NCBI GenBank assembly: GCA_024400935.1 | Contig: JAKSLZ010000020.1 | Span: 1-40,848 of the forward strand | Origin: Muribaculaceae bacterium | Lineage (GTDB): Bacteria; Bacteroidota; Bacteroidia; Bacteroidales; Muribaculaceae | Reading direction: 5' to 3' | DNA length: 40,848 bases | Part shown: one piece after another, positions 8,619-16,696 of the stretch | How positions within the stretch are numbered: position 1 is the first letter of the stretch | Layout of the letters: every line of letters starts with the position of its first letter | Made by a program: the position numbers and the translations under genes | The notes under the pieces: generated by a model | The model's database searches: none | Seen by the model: only the letters and a program-made list of their open reading frames with translations | What the model was told of the DNA's origin: nothing

Positions 8619-10137
8619 TGTAGATTGGTAATAAATTTAACAGTTCCTTAATGTATGAGCAAAATTCATGCCATGAAATTGAGCCTCCGTTCACAAAGCT
8701 GAGTGCTGCATACACGAGCACCGCGATCACGATAAAGAGCCACAGGCAGCCCATGACGGTGCAGCCTTTCTTGCTGCCCTTGTCGTCGGTCTTGTCGGGG
8801 TCTCTGAGCCTTTGGTTCTCCTCTTTGAGTTCGCTCAATTTGCGTTGATAATACTGTTCGGTAGCCACAAAGCGCTCGTTGATGCTCTCGAGCTGATCAG
8901 TGAGGAAGGCAACCTTTTGCTGCAGCTCAGAGGCATTGCCGGCCGTTGCGGGTCGTTGCCTCAGTTGCTCGTTGAGTTGCTCGTTCTGGTATTTGAGCTC
9001 ATCAATCTGCTTGCGGTAGTATTGTTCGGTAGCCACAAAGCTGCCTCCGGTGGAGTGAATCTGTTGCTTGAGGCGCTTGATTTCCTGCTTGAGGGTGTAG
9101 ACCTCATAGCTGTACTTGTTGCTGTCATCGACCTCGCTTGCGGCCAGTTCCTCAAAGGTGTCAAACATCTCGCGGCCGTCGGCAAAGCGCTGTGTGGGGT
9201 CCTTCTCAAGGCAGCGCATGATGAACGTCTCCATCCACTTGGGGTAGTCCATGACGTAGTTCTCGCCGGGATGTGTGGCCTCAAAGGTGCGACGGCGCAT
9301 CTCCATTACAGGCGGCACCGGCTCGTTCTTGATGGCCTTCATGAGGTTGTACTCGGCTTCGACCTCGGCCACGCCCTTCTGGAACTGGAAGGGCACGTGT
9401 CCGGTGAGCATCTCATAAAGGATGACGCCAAACGAGAACACGTCGGTCTGTGTGGTGATGATGCCGTCGTCGTCCCACTTCTCGGGGGCCTTGTACTCGG
9501 GAGCTCCGCCGCGTCGCTTGCTGCTGTGCAGCACGTCACCGTCCTGGATTGAGAGGCCAAAGTCGAGCAGCACATACATGCCGTCGGTGCGGCGCATGAT
9601 GTTGCCCGAGTGCAGGTCGTTGTGGATGACCTGATATTTCCTCACCAGCTCGGCTTCCTTGTAGGCGTCGATGAGCACCTGGCTGCCGTCGTCGGGGTCG
9701 TCCTGCAGATGGTCCTCGTCTCGGTCCATGCACGAGCGGTAGATGTCGTGGTGGCAATAGGCCAGCGCACCGCCTATCTCGCGCGCCATGCGCAGCACCT
9801 CGTCGGCCTCAACAAAGCGGTTACAGCTGTCAAGGTAATCCTTCAGGTCCTTGCCGTCGATATAGTCCATCTCGACCAGCGCCTTGCAGTCGCGCAGCAG
9901 TGGCTGGTAGATGTGCACGATGTGCGGGTTGTTGCCGTTGCCCAGTCGCAGCAGCAGTCGGCACTCGTTGAGAAACTTGTGCCACACCGGGTCGTCCTCG
10001 CCCATGGCGATGGTGTCGTTGAGCACGCGTATTGCGCGTATGTAGCCCAGCTGGTTGTGACGCACCTTGTAGACGCGGGCAAATGCACCGCGCCCTATCT
10101 CGTCGAGTCGTGTATAGTCAGTTAAAAAAGCTGCCAT
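8602..10137 (-). CDS. Hanks-type Ser/Thr protein kinase with coiled coil and C-terminal TM (kinase 3)
   Basis: The Met at 10137 (MAAFLTDYTRLDEIGRG) is chosen because it aligns with the starts of both sibling kinases; a longer frame would run back into the upstream gene. The kinase domain has the shared Arg in AIRVL, HNDLHSGN, DFG and APE motifs and the insertion before the catalytic loop. After it comes a coiled coil with an internally duplicated segment, FVATEQYYRKQIDELK and FVATEQYYQRKLSELK. One transmembrane helix (~461-482, CLWLFIVIAVLVYAALSFV) and a short 29-residue outer tail follow. It begins 16 bp after the SEDS-PBP stop. It probably phosphorylates cell-envelope targets and may pair with kinase 1 or 2 through the coiled coils (inference). 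Confidence 0.9.
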   Translation of the reverse strand: MAAFLTDYTRLDEIGRGAFARVYKVRHNQLGYIRAIRVLNDTIAMGEDDPVWHKFLNECRLLLRLGNGNNPHIVHIYQPLLRDCKALVEMDYIDGKDLKDYLDSCNRFVEADEVLRMAREIGGALAYCHHDIYRSCMDRDEDHLQDDPDDGSQVLIDAYKEAELVRKYQVIHNDLHSGNIMRRTDGMYVLLDFGLSIQDGDVLHSSKRRGGAPEYKAPEKWDDDGIITTQTDVFSFGVILYEMLTGHVPFQFQKGVAEVEAEYNLMKAIKNEPVPPVMEMRRRTFEATHPGENYVMDYPKWMETFIMRCLEKDPTQRFADGREMFDTFEELAASEVDDSNKYSYEVYTLKQEIKRLKQQIHSTGGSFVATEQYYRKQIDELKYQNEQLNEQLRQRPATAGNASELQQKVAFLTDQLESINERFVATEQYYQRKLSELKEENQRLRDPDKTDDKGSKKGCTVMGCLWLFIVIAVLVYAALSFVNGGSISWHEFCSYIKELLNLLPIYNGRIS

Positions 10138-10153
10138 CTCAGTCAAGTTGTGT

Positions 10154-13100
10154 TTAGTTGAGGTAATTGCTCTCGGCAAGGCTCTGGAGCACTACGTCGC
10201 GCACGATGGGCGCTGCCACGCCTGCAGCATAGGTGCGGCCGGGCACACGTTCCACGCGCACGGCGATGCCATAGCGGTGGTTAGTGCCTTCATAGTAGCA
10301 CATGAACCATCCGTCATTATTTACCATTGTGCCCTTGCCCTTGAATTCTTTGATGTAGCGCTCAGCGGTACCGGTCTTGCCACCCACGTTCTGGTTGCGT
10401 ATGTCGCCGTGGCCTGAAGAGTTAGCACCGGTGCGCATGTATTCCTTGAGCAATCGCAGGCTGCCGGCATGTGCGCCTACGATATTGACCCTCTTGACCT
10501 GTTCGCCGGCCAGATAGCGTGTCACAGGCATGTAGCCGCCGTTGACCACAGTGGCTGCAGCTCGCGCCATTACCGCCGGTGTTGCGTTCATGTCGCCCTG
10601 GCCCCACTGCATGAGCCAAGCGTGGTGCTTGTTCATCTTGGGGTCTTTGAGGGTGTGTTTGCTGTAGCTGTTGATGTAGGTGTTGTAGGCCGAGGTCGCA
10701 CCGGGAGTCTCGTTCACGACGTTGAGGAAGTCCTTGCGCCAGCTGAACGGTGCCTTGTCGTCATACAAGAACCTGTAAGAGGGTGCGCCCTTGATGTAGA
10801 CGCCCAGTTTGCTGTACAGGGAGTCGAGTGCAGGATAGGTGTTGTACTGGTTCACCAGGTTGATGAAGTAGCAGTTAGACGACTCCACAATTGCCCTTTC
10901 CATTGACACTGTACCCACAGGCTCGGCACCCACCTTCTGGTCGCCGTTGACGTTGTAGACCTTAGATGCGGCCTCATCGCCCAGCATCATCAGGCCCGAC
11001 ATGGCTGAGATAACCTTGGCCGATGAGCCGGGAGGCGATGCAAACGAGAGACCCAGGTCCATGTCGGTAAACGGCTTGAAGTCGGCCGCAGTCTTGTCAA
11101 TGCGGTCCTCATAGTGGCGATAGTTCTCGGGCAGGTTGCTCAGCACGTCGTAGTCGGGCAGCGGATAGTTGGCCGATGCCAGCAAGTCGCCCTTGTCGGC
11201 GTCGATGACTACTGCCGAGATGCGCACGCGCTCAAATCCCTTCTGGCGATACTTGTCGGTATTCTTCACGTGGTCCTTGATGCGCTGTTGCAGGCGTGTC
11301 TGCAGCACAGCGTCGACGGTGAGCTGCAGGTCCTTGGGCACAATCTTCTCGCCAAACGAGTTGTCCTCCTTGCCGGCGATGAGGTCCTTGACGCGCTGGC
11401 TCTTGAGGCCCGCCTTGAGATAGGGCAGCAGTGCCGTGTAGTCGCGCAGCACGATGCCGTCCTGCGACTTGTGCTCAATCTTGTTGCCGGTGAAGCGGCC
11501 TGCATCGGTGTTGTCGGCTGCTTCATATCGAGGCAGGTTGATGCGCACCTCCTTGCCGGCCTTGTCATACATGCGGTTGTCAAAGCCGCGTATCGAGTCC
11601 AGGTAGCGGTGCTCAGCCATGAAGCTGTAGGGGCTGCTGAACATCAGGCGGCTGTTATAGTCGCCCACCATGAAGAACAGGTGCTCGGCGAAGGGGTAGT
11701 GGCGGGTCTGGCGCTTGGTGGTGTCCACGCTCAGGTCGCACATGGCGTATGCCTCGCGGTTCTTGTCTTCGCCCAGCTTAGTGGGGTCGCTGGTGGCCAG
11801 GATGATGCCGTTGCGGTCAGTGATGTCGCCCATGGGCAGCTTGCGGCTCAGCAGCGCGATGCGAGGGTTATACTCGATGATGCTGCCGCCCTCGGTGGTC
11901 TTGACATAGAGCGGGCGTATGAGTGTCTTGTCGCGGCTGATGACTGCATAGTTGAAGAATGTGCCCAGCACGAGCAACATGAGTGAGCAGAATGTGAGAT
12001 TGAGGATGCCCAGCGTGTACTGGTACTTGACTGCAGTCTCGCCACCCGCATTGGTTGCGGCGGCGGTCTCCTTCTTGTTGTGGGCCGAGATTGAAAGCAC
12101 CACGCCGAATGCCGCAATGTTGAGGATCATACTCACCTTGCCAAAGCTGAGCAACGGCACCGTGATGCCGGTGAGCGGTATGATGCCGGTGCTACCCAGC
12201 GCTATGATGAATAGCTGCACGGCCGTGGCTATGGCAATGCCCGTGCACAGGAACATGGCAAACGGATGCTTTGCGCGGTAGCCCACCGTGATGGAGCGGT
12301 GCAGCAGGATGATGTAAGCAAGCATTAAGAGCAGCAGGCCGGCAAAGCCCATCTGCTCGCCCACACTCTCAAGAATCATGTCGGTGTGATAAGCAGGCAC
12401 AAAGCCTGAGTCGCCGTTGCCCAGTCCCTGGCCCAGTGTGCCGCCGGTCGACAGGGCCCACAGGCCGTGGGCTATCTGGCCGTTGGTAGTGGCCACGGTG
12501 TCGGTGGTGGCTGCGTCAAGGCCCATGCGGCCCCAGGTGTTAGTGCACATGTCGGTGCGCTCGCCCAAGCGGCTCAGCACTCCGTGGTCGTTGCTGTTTG
12601 AGGCCAGCACGCTGCTCATTACAAACACGGTCACGATGATATTGAACATGATGGGGGTCTCGACAAACTGCCTGCGCTTAACATAGAAGTAGCCTATCCA
12701 GCCCACAAACCACACGACGGGGGCTATCCAGATGACATCGGCAAGCGAGAACAGCCACAGCAGCACGCCATAAGATATCGCGCCGCCCAGGAGCAACGCA
12801 AGGTCGCATGTAAAGACGGCGTTGAGGCGCTCGCTGGCGTTGAGCCCCTTGAGCTCCAGGCGTGACTTGATGATTGAGTACAGCAGGATGAATGTGAACA
12901 GCACCACCATTGCAGGACCCATATCGCCCAGGGTTACATATAGCAGGAGTATCACCATCATGCCCACGGCGATGAAGCCCAGGTTGCGCAACTTGCCCAG
13001 CACCAGGCTGAAGTTGCCGCGCTCGCTGTAGCGGGTGATGGTCTCGGCATTCTGGCAGAAGTAGGCCGCCATGAACATCACGATGAGATACTTGGCAATC

Positions 13101-14491
13101 TCACTGGGCTGGAACATGAAGCCGGGGAGCTTGAGGTTCACTTTCATGCCGCCTATCTCGTGGCCCAGGCCGGGGACAAACAGCAGCAGTGACAGCACCA
13201 GTGAAATGATGAGGTAGATGAATCCCTTCTGGTCGCTGAAGAACTTGCTCTTCTCGCTCAGGATGTCGAAGGGAACATTGTTGCCCAGCACGCGGGCACG
13301 TCCCTGATAGAAGCTCACCACATCGAATGTCTGCATCAAAAATGCCAGCACGATGCCAACGCCCACACCTATTGTGGTCTCCACGCCATTGAGGGTAGAG
13401 GTGAGAGGCGAGTTGAGGGCAAACATCACCAGGATGCTCACGCCTGTGAGCAGCATGAGTGTGGCAAGCAGTGTGTCGTCGACCGGGCGCTTGAGCTTGG
13501 TGAACATGAACAGTCCCCACCACAGCACCATGATGCCGAAGAAACATCCAGAGAATATACTGTTATAGTCGCTGGGTTCACGCACGATGAGCACGTTGTT
13601 CTGCTTGAGGTCGCTGAGCGCCTGGTTGCTGAACAAGGGAACTCCCAGCGGCAGCTGTGTGAAGTTGCAGTCCTTCTTCATGAAGCACGACATCAGCTTG
13701 TAGAAGAAGCCGTGGCTGCTGCGAAATTGCTCCATGTTGCCGTGCAGTGTGCCCTGGGCATTGCCATACTTGTGCCCCTTGCTTATGGGCAGCACACTGT
13801 AAGAGCAACTGTCGTTAAGGCCCTTGAACACGGCCACACCATCTTTGTCGGTCTTGGCATAGGCCAGCACGCTGTCCTGTACAAGATGGCCGCCCATCTT
13901 GACGATAGAGTCCAGATCCTGCCCCTGGGGCACAAAGTGCTGCTTGAGGCGCACGAGCACACCGCTGCAGGGGGTGCCAAAGGTCTCTCCGTTGCTCTTG
14001 TCCACGATTTTCACTGAGAGCTGTTCGTCGCCGTTGCCGGGCACTGTTACCTCGCTGGCGGTGACGCTGGCGTCCTTCTTCTCAAAGTCGCCGGTCTGCT
14101 CCAGCTCCTCGAGGATGCGCGCGAGTTTGTCCTTGTGAAACTTGCTGTCGCTGGCTTCCACATCGCTCTGCGATGCTTTCCACCTGTTTTTCTTGAGGTC
14201 CTCCAAGTCGTCGGGAGTGCCGTTCTTCTTGAGCAGCATTTCGAGCTGGCTCGCGATAAACTGAGCCTCGTTCTTGTCAACGATATTGTTGTTTACCAGC
14301 ACCTTTGCCACAGCATCGGGGTTGGTCTTGTTGTTGAGTACAACAGTTTGTCCTATCTTCTTGTTTTGGTTGATGGCGTCAAAGTCATCGCTCAGGTTGT
14401 TGCGCATAGAGATGTAGAGCAACACCAGAATGAGACTGGCCGCGACCATCGCATTTTTTCCTAAAAAATCCAATAGTTTAAATTTTTTCAT
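10154..14491 (-). CDS. SEDS (RodA/FtsW) glycosyltransferase fused to class B penicillin-binding transpeptidase
   Basis: This 1445-residue protein joins the two halves of a peptidoglycan synthase that are normally separate. An N-terminal TM helix (~12-28) is followed by a predicted extracytoplasmic region (~30-310) that includes a Cna_B/SpaA-like stretch (TDKDGVAVFKGL, 214-225). Residues ~311-805 are a polytopic SEDS domain with the motif GLGNGDSGFVPAYHTD (the invariant Asp is Asp704) and GSTGIIPLTGITVPLLSFG. After another TM (~828-850) the PBP2-like part carries GDITDRNGIILA, the SxxK serine at 1156 (SSAK), SSN at 1204-1206 and KTG at 1372-1374, so all catalytic motifs are intact. Usual RodA (~370 aa) plus PBP2 (~600 aa) would total less. 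It is the first gene of the kinase/FHA/PP2C operon. Confidence 0.93.
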   Translation of the reverse strand: MKKFKLLDFLGKNAMVAASLILVLLYISMRNNLSDDFDAINQNKKIGQTVVLNNKTNPDAVAKVLVNNNIVDKNEAQFIASQLEMLLKKNGTPDDLEDLKKNRWKASQSDVEASDSKFHKDKLARILEELEQTGDFEKKDASVTASEVTVPGNGDEQLSVKIVDKSNGETFGTPCSGVLVRLKQHFVPQGQDLDSIVKMGGHLVQDSVLAYAKTDKDGVAVFKGLNDSCSYSVLPISKGHKYGNAQGTLHGNMEQFRSSHGFFYKLMSCFMKKDCNFTQLPLGVPLFSNQALSDLKQNNVLIVREPSDYNSIFSGCFFGIMVLWWGLFMFTKLKRPVDDTLLATLMLLTGVSILVMFALNSPLTSTLNGVETTIGVGVGIVLAFLMQTFDVVSFYQGRARVLGNNVPFDILSEKSKFFSDQKGFIYLIISLVLSLLLFVPGLGHEIGGMKVNLKLPGFMFQPSEIAKYLIVMFMAAYFCQNAETITRYSERGNFSLVLGKLRNLGFIAVGMMVILLLYVTLGDMGPAMVVLFTFILLYSIIKSRLELKGLNASERLNAVFTCDLALLLGGAISYGVLLWLFSLADVIWIAPVVWFVGWIGYFYVKRRQFVETPIMFNIIVTVFVMSSVLASNSNDHGVLSRLGERTDMCTNTWGRMGLDAATTDTVATTNGQIAHGLWALSTGGTLGQGLGNGDSGFVPAYHTDMILESVGEQMGFAGLLLLMLAYIILLHRSITVGYRAKHPFAMFLCTGIAIATAVQLFIIALGSTGIIPLTGITVPLLSFGKVSMILNIAAFGVVLSISAHNKKETAAATNAGGETAVKYQYTLGILNLTFCSLMLLVLGTFFNYAVISRDKTLIRPLYVKTTEGGSIIEYNPRIALLSRKLPMGDITDRNGIILATSDPTKLGEDKNREAYAMCDLSVDTTKRQTRHYPFAEHLFFMVGDYNSRLMFSSPYSFMAEHRYLDSIRGFDNRMYDKAGKEVRINLPRYEAADNTDAGRFTGNKIEHKSQDGIVLRDYTALLPYLKAGLKSQRVKDLIAGKEDNSFGEKIVPKDLQLTVDAVLQTRLQQRIKDHVKNTDKYRQKGFERVRISAVVIDADKGDLLASANYPLPDYDVLSNLPENYRHYEDRIDKTAADFKPFTDMDLGLSFASPPGSSAKVISAMSGLMMLGDEAASKVYNVNGDQKVGAEPVGTVSMERAIVESSNCYFINLVNQYNTYPALDSLYSKLGVYIKGAPSYRFLYDDKAPFSWRKDFLNVVNETPGATSAYNTYINSYSKHTLKDPKMNKHHAWLMQWGQGDMNATPAVMARAAATVVNGGYMPVTRYLAGEQVKRVNIVGAHAGSLRLLKEYMRTGANSSGHGDIRNQNVGGKTGTAERYIKEFKGKGTMVNNDGWFMCYYEGTNHRYGIAVRVERVPGRTYAAGVAAPIVRDVVLQSLAESNYLN

Positions 14492-14535
14492 TTATCCAAG
14501 TCTTTTTAAAAGTCCTATTGATGCATATTAAGTTG

Positions 14536-14543
14536 CAAATATA
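14536..14543 (-). promoter_or_regulatory. Candidate -7 element for the SEDS-PBP/kinase operon
   Basis: On the minus strand TATATTTG matches the Bacteroidetes -7 consensus TAnnTTTG, 45 bp before the SEDS-PBP start codon. No clear TTTG is seen at the -33 distance, so the call is moderate. A CCCTCAT/ATGAGGG hairpin (14573-14589) lies upstream. Confidence 0.45.
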
Positions 14544-14614
14544 CTAAAAAAAAGCTTTCGCTAGGCTATGTTCCCTCATAAAATGAGGGACGTTATTTAT
14601 TTTTAGCAAATAAA

Positions 14615-14656
14615 CAGGCTTCGTGCACGGTCAGCGAGACCATAGCACGAAGCCTG
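14615..14656 (-). terminator. Intrinsic terminator after the amidase gene
   Basis: The 12-bp perfect arms CAGGCTTCGTGC (14615-14626) and GCACGAAGCCTG (14645-14656) form a hairpin. In the minus-strand RNA it is followed by a U-rich tail (TTTATTTGC). It is 35 bp past the amidase stop codon. Confidence 0.75.
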
Positions 14657-14691
14657 ACATGGGATGAAGAGAAAAAAAGAGGGGGAAGACA

Positions 14692-15273
14692 TTAAGCGTT
14701 CAGGAATGCGAGGATAGCCTGCGTGTGCAGCTGTGCAATCGTTTTGCGGCCCTCGGCCGAGAGCAGGAAGTCCACATCCTCGCGGTTGTCCTGGAAGAGA
14801 TTCTCGGTGAGTACTGCCGGGCAACAAGTGTCGCGGCACACCGCCAGCGACTTGATGTGGTAGCCCGTCGAGGGGTAGTGGCGGTTGCCCTGCAAATTCA
14901 TTCCTGTGGCAGTGTTTAACAGGGTGGTAGCCAAAAGCTTGCTTTGTGTAGATGCGTTGGGCGAGACAAAGACCGAGAAGCCTCGAGCCGAGTGCCACTG
15001 CCCGTCGCTGCCCGCCGCATTGTTGTGGATAGAGACATAGATGCAGTCGCCGTGTTTTGTCGCCAGACGGTTCACCCTGGCCACACGCCCCGAGAGCGAC
15101 GGCTCCAGGTCGTCCTCAATGTCGATGATGCACCTGATGCCGCGCTCCGTCAGTTGCTCGCGCACCATGTGGCAAATCTCGCGGCTGTACTTAAACTCAC
15201 GCAATCGCCCGTCGGGCGAACGCTTTCCCGCCACGTTACTCCCGTGAGCGGTTCCCAAAATAACTGTTTTCAT
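14692..15273 (-). CDS. N-acetylmuramoyl-L-alanine amidase (Amidase_3), no signal peptide
   Basis: This zinc amidase is predicted to cleave the MurNAc-L-Ala bond of peptidoglycan. The zinc ligands are visible as His10 (GTAHG), Glu26 (REFKYSRE) and His83 (SIHNNAAG), with catalytic Glu157 (VLTENLF). At 193 residues it is essentially one catalytic domain. There is no signal peptide or cell-wall-binding domain, as in phage endolysins and the small amidases common in Bacteroidales genomes. The gene upstream encodes a small two-helix membrane protein that could serve as its holin, although a hairpin lies between them. Whether this is a prophage remnant or a domesticated lysis module cannot be told from the window. 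Confidence 0.88.
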   Translation of the reverse strand: MKTVILGTAHGSNVAGKRSPDGRLREFKYSREICHMVREQLTERGIRCIIDIEDDLEPSLSGRVARVNRLATKHGDCIYVSIHNNAAGSDGQWHSARGFSVFVSPNASTQSKLLATTLLNTATGMNLQGNRHYPSTGYHIKSLAVCRDTCCPAVLTENLFQDNREDVDFLLSAEGRKTIAQLHTQAILAFLNA

Positions 15274-15295
15274 AGTAAAAAAGATAAAAATGATT

Positions 15296-15340
15296 CACAA
15301 AGTGTCCTCACAGGGACAGTGCCCGTGAGGGCATTTTGTG
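15296..15340 (-). terminator. Hairpin/terminator between the holin-like and amidase genes
   Basis: CACAAAGTGTCCTCACAGGG pairs with CCCGTGAGGGCATTTTGTG with a few mismatches. In minus-strand orientation it is followed by T-rich sequence (TTTTTATCTTTTTT) just before the amidase start. It could terminate or attenuate transcription entering the amidase gene. Confidence 0.55.
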
Positions 15341-15342
15341 GC

Positions 15343-15597
15343 TTAATTGCCTTTGTTTAGGCGGTTCTCGATCTCGATGATTTTGTGGTGGGTGTAGATT
15401 GACAGGCCGAAGATGCTGCCGCAGTAGATGAGTGCCTGCCCCATGATCCACAGCACGCTGTCGTGCACCTCGCCCAGCGGGGGCACGATGAAGCCGGCCA
15501 CGGTGAGCGCTATACCGAAGATGAGCATCCCCAGTCCGCTGCCTACGGCCAGTTTCTCCTTGGCTCCCATTGTGTTTTTCATTTGCTTGTTTTTCAT
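15343..15597 (-). CDS. Small two-TM membrane protein, holin-like
   Basis: This 84-residue protein has a short basic N-terminus and two predicted transmembrane helices, GLGMLIFGIALTVAGFIV (~20-37) and SVLWIMGQALIYCGSIFGLS (~47-66). It ends in a charged tail HHKIIEIENRLNKGN. Size, topology and position directly upstream of an endolysin-like amidase suggest a holin. No family signature is recognised, so this is inference from context. In-frame Met codons at 15579 and 15567 are alternative starts. A TAACTTTG -7-like element lies at 15632-15639. Confidence 0.6.
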   Translation of the reverse strand: MKNKQMKNTMGAKEKLAVGSGLGMLIFGIALTVAGFIVPPLGEVHDSVLWIMGQALIYCGSIFGLSIYTHHKIIEIENRLNKGN

Positions 15598-15631
15598 GGT
15601 GTTAGATTTTATGTCCTTGTTATTTTTGCTG

Positions 15632-15639
15632 CAAAGTTA
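15632..15639 (-). promoter_or_regulatory. Candidate -7 element upstream of the holin-like gene
   Basis: On the minus strand TAACTTTG fits TAnnTTTG, 35 bp before the start codon. No good -33 TTTG is at the expected distance. Confidence 0.4.
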
Positions 15640-15700
15640 CAGCCTCATCTCTGCAACCATTGCATCAACCAAGCAAATCAACGGGCTCATGTAGACAATC

Positions 15701-15741
15701 CGGGCACATTCTCATTGTGGCTTTGCAAGAGAATGTGCCCG
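15701..15741 (-). terminator. Hairpin terminator after the unknown secreted protein
   Basis: The 13-bp perfect arms CGGGCACATTCTC (15701-15713) and GAGAATGTGCCCG (15729-15741) are extended outward by AGACAA/TTGTCT. The hairpin lies 37 bp past the stop at 15778. The U-tract is weak. Confidence 0.65.
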
Positions 15742-15777
15742 TGTTTGTTGTCTGCCTGAAGCGTTGTAACTTGTTGT

Positions 15778-16536
15778 TTAGTAGTAATCTTCGGGGTTAA
15801 TGTCCATCACATCTAAAACCCATTTATAAGGCCCCTTTTGTGATACAAGTGCACTGATGTTGTTGAGTGCTTCTTGAACATCATCATTGTCTTCATTCAG
15901 ACTGGACAGGTAACCTTCTTCGTCAATGAAGTTTTGTCTCATGTCGTTGTATCGTTCTTCCCAGTTGTTACGCATGGTTTCTACCATTTCTTCGGCCTGG
16001 CTTGTAGTGGCTCTATGGGTGAGACGTGTCGTTTTCTTGATGGCTTTTAACCAGCCGCTATACACCTCTCTGCTTGCGCTGGCTGCCACCATTGCCTTCA
16101 TTGAACCGCCCATGTTCTCGACTGAAACATAGATGCTTGCATATGTGCTGATGTTTTCCATCAGAGCATCCAGTTCGATATATTCGTTGGCGAGCTCATT
16201 TTTTTCGGCCGTGGTTTTTGCTGTGTTGATTTTGCTTGAGTACCAGTTGCATATGGCGAGATGCGTGTTCAGTTCGTTAAGGTATGCTGCTTGGTTATAA
16301 GACATCTGGTTGTCTCGGCGCTCCAGTTTTTTTATTGCACTTGCTGCTGTAGTGGTGTTGATGCCTTTAGTGGAGCGAAACTGAGGATATACATCGAGCA
16401 TCTCTTTCTTGAGTTCTAGTATGTCAGCATTGATTTGTTTTGTTACTTGTGCGGGTGTAACCGTCTGTGCATTACAGCTAAATGTGATGCACAAGAGCAC
16501 CATTGATGCCAGGTAAGATAAAATGTTGCGTTTCAT
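15778..16536 (-). CDS. Secreted helical protein of unknown function
   Basis: The Met at 16536 begins a clear signal peptide, MKRNILSYLASMVLLCITFS, with likely cleavage near CNA-Q. The longer upstream frame would bury it and is rejected. The mature ~230 residues are mostly charged and helix-forming (NADILELKKEMLDVY, TSQAEEMVETMRNNWEERY), and no motif is recognised. The Cys at the end of the signal is not in a good lipobox, so periplasmic or outer-membrane-associated is more likely than lipoprotein. It has its own promoter (TTTG-N18-TACTTTTG) and terminator, so it is a single-gene unit. Confidence 0.75.
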   Translation of the reverse strand: MKRNILSYLASMVLLCITFSCNAQTVTPAQVTKQINADILELKKEMLDVYPQFRSTKGINTTTAASAIKKLERRDNQMSYNQAAYLNELNTHLAICNWYSSKINTAKTTAEKNELANEYIELDALMENISTYASIYVSVENMGGSMKAMVAASASREVYSGWLKAIKKTTRLTHRATTSQAEEMVETMRNNWEERYNDMRQNFIDEEGYLSSLNEDNDDVQEALNNISALVSQKGPYKWVLDVMDINPEDYY

Positions 16537-16586
16537 GATTGTGTTTGTTTTTTTTAGCGAAATGTTTTGAAAAATTCTTGTGATTG

Positions 16587-16616
16587 CAAAAGTACTACTT
16601 AAAAGTGTAATGCAAA
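16587..16616 (-). promoter_or_regulatory. Bacteroidetes-type promoter of the unknown secreted protein
   Basis: The minus strand reads TTTG, 18 bp, then TACTTTTG (-7 box at 16587-16594). The -7 box ends about 50 bp before the chosen start codon. Confidence 0.65.
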
Positions 16617-16696
16617 AGTTTTTTCGTTTTTTTGTGGAATTAGGCAACAAAAAATCCAGTCACGGGGTGATGTTGCCCTGTGGCTGGTGTATTTAA

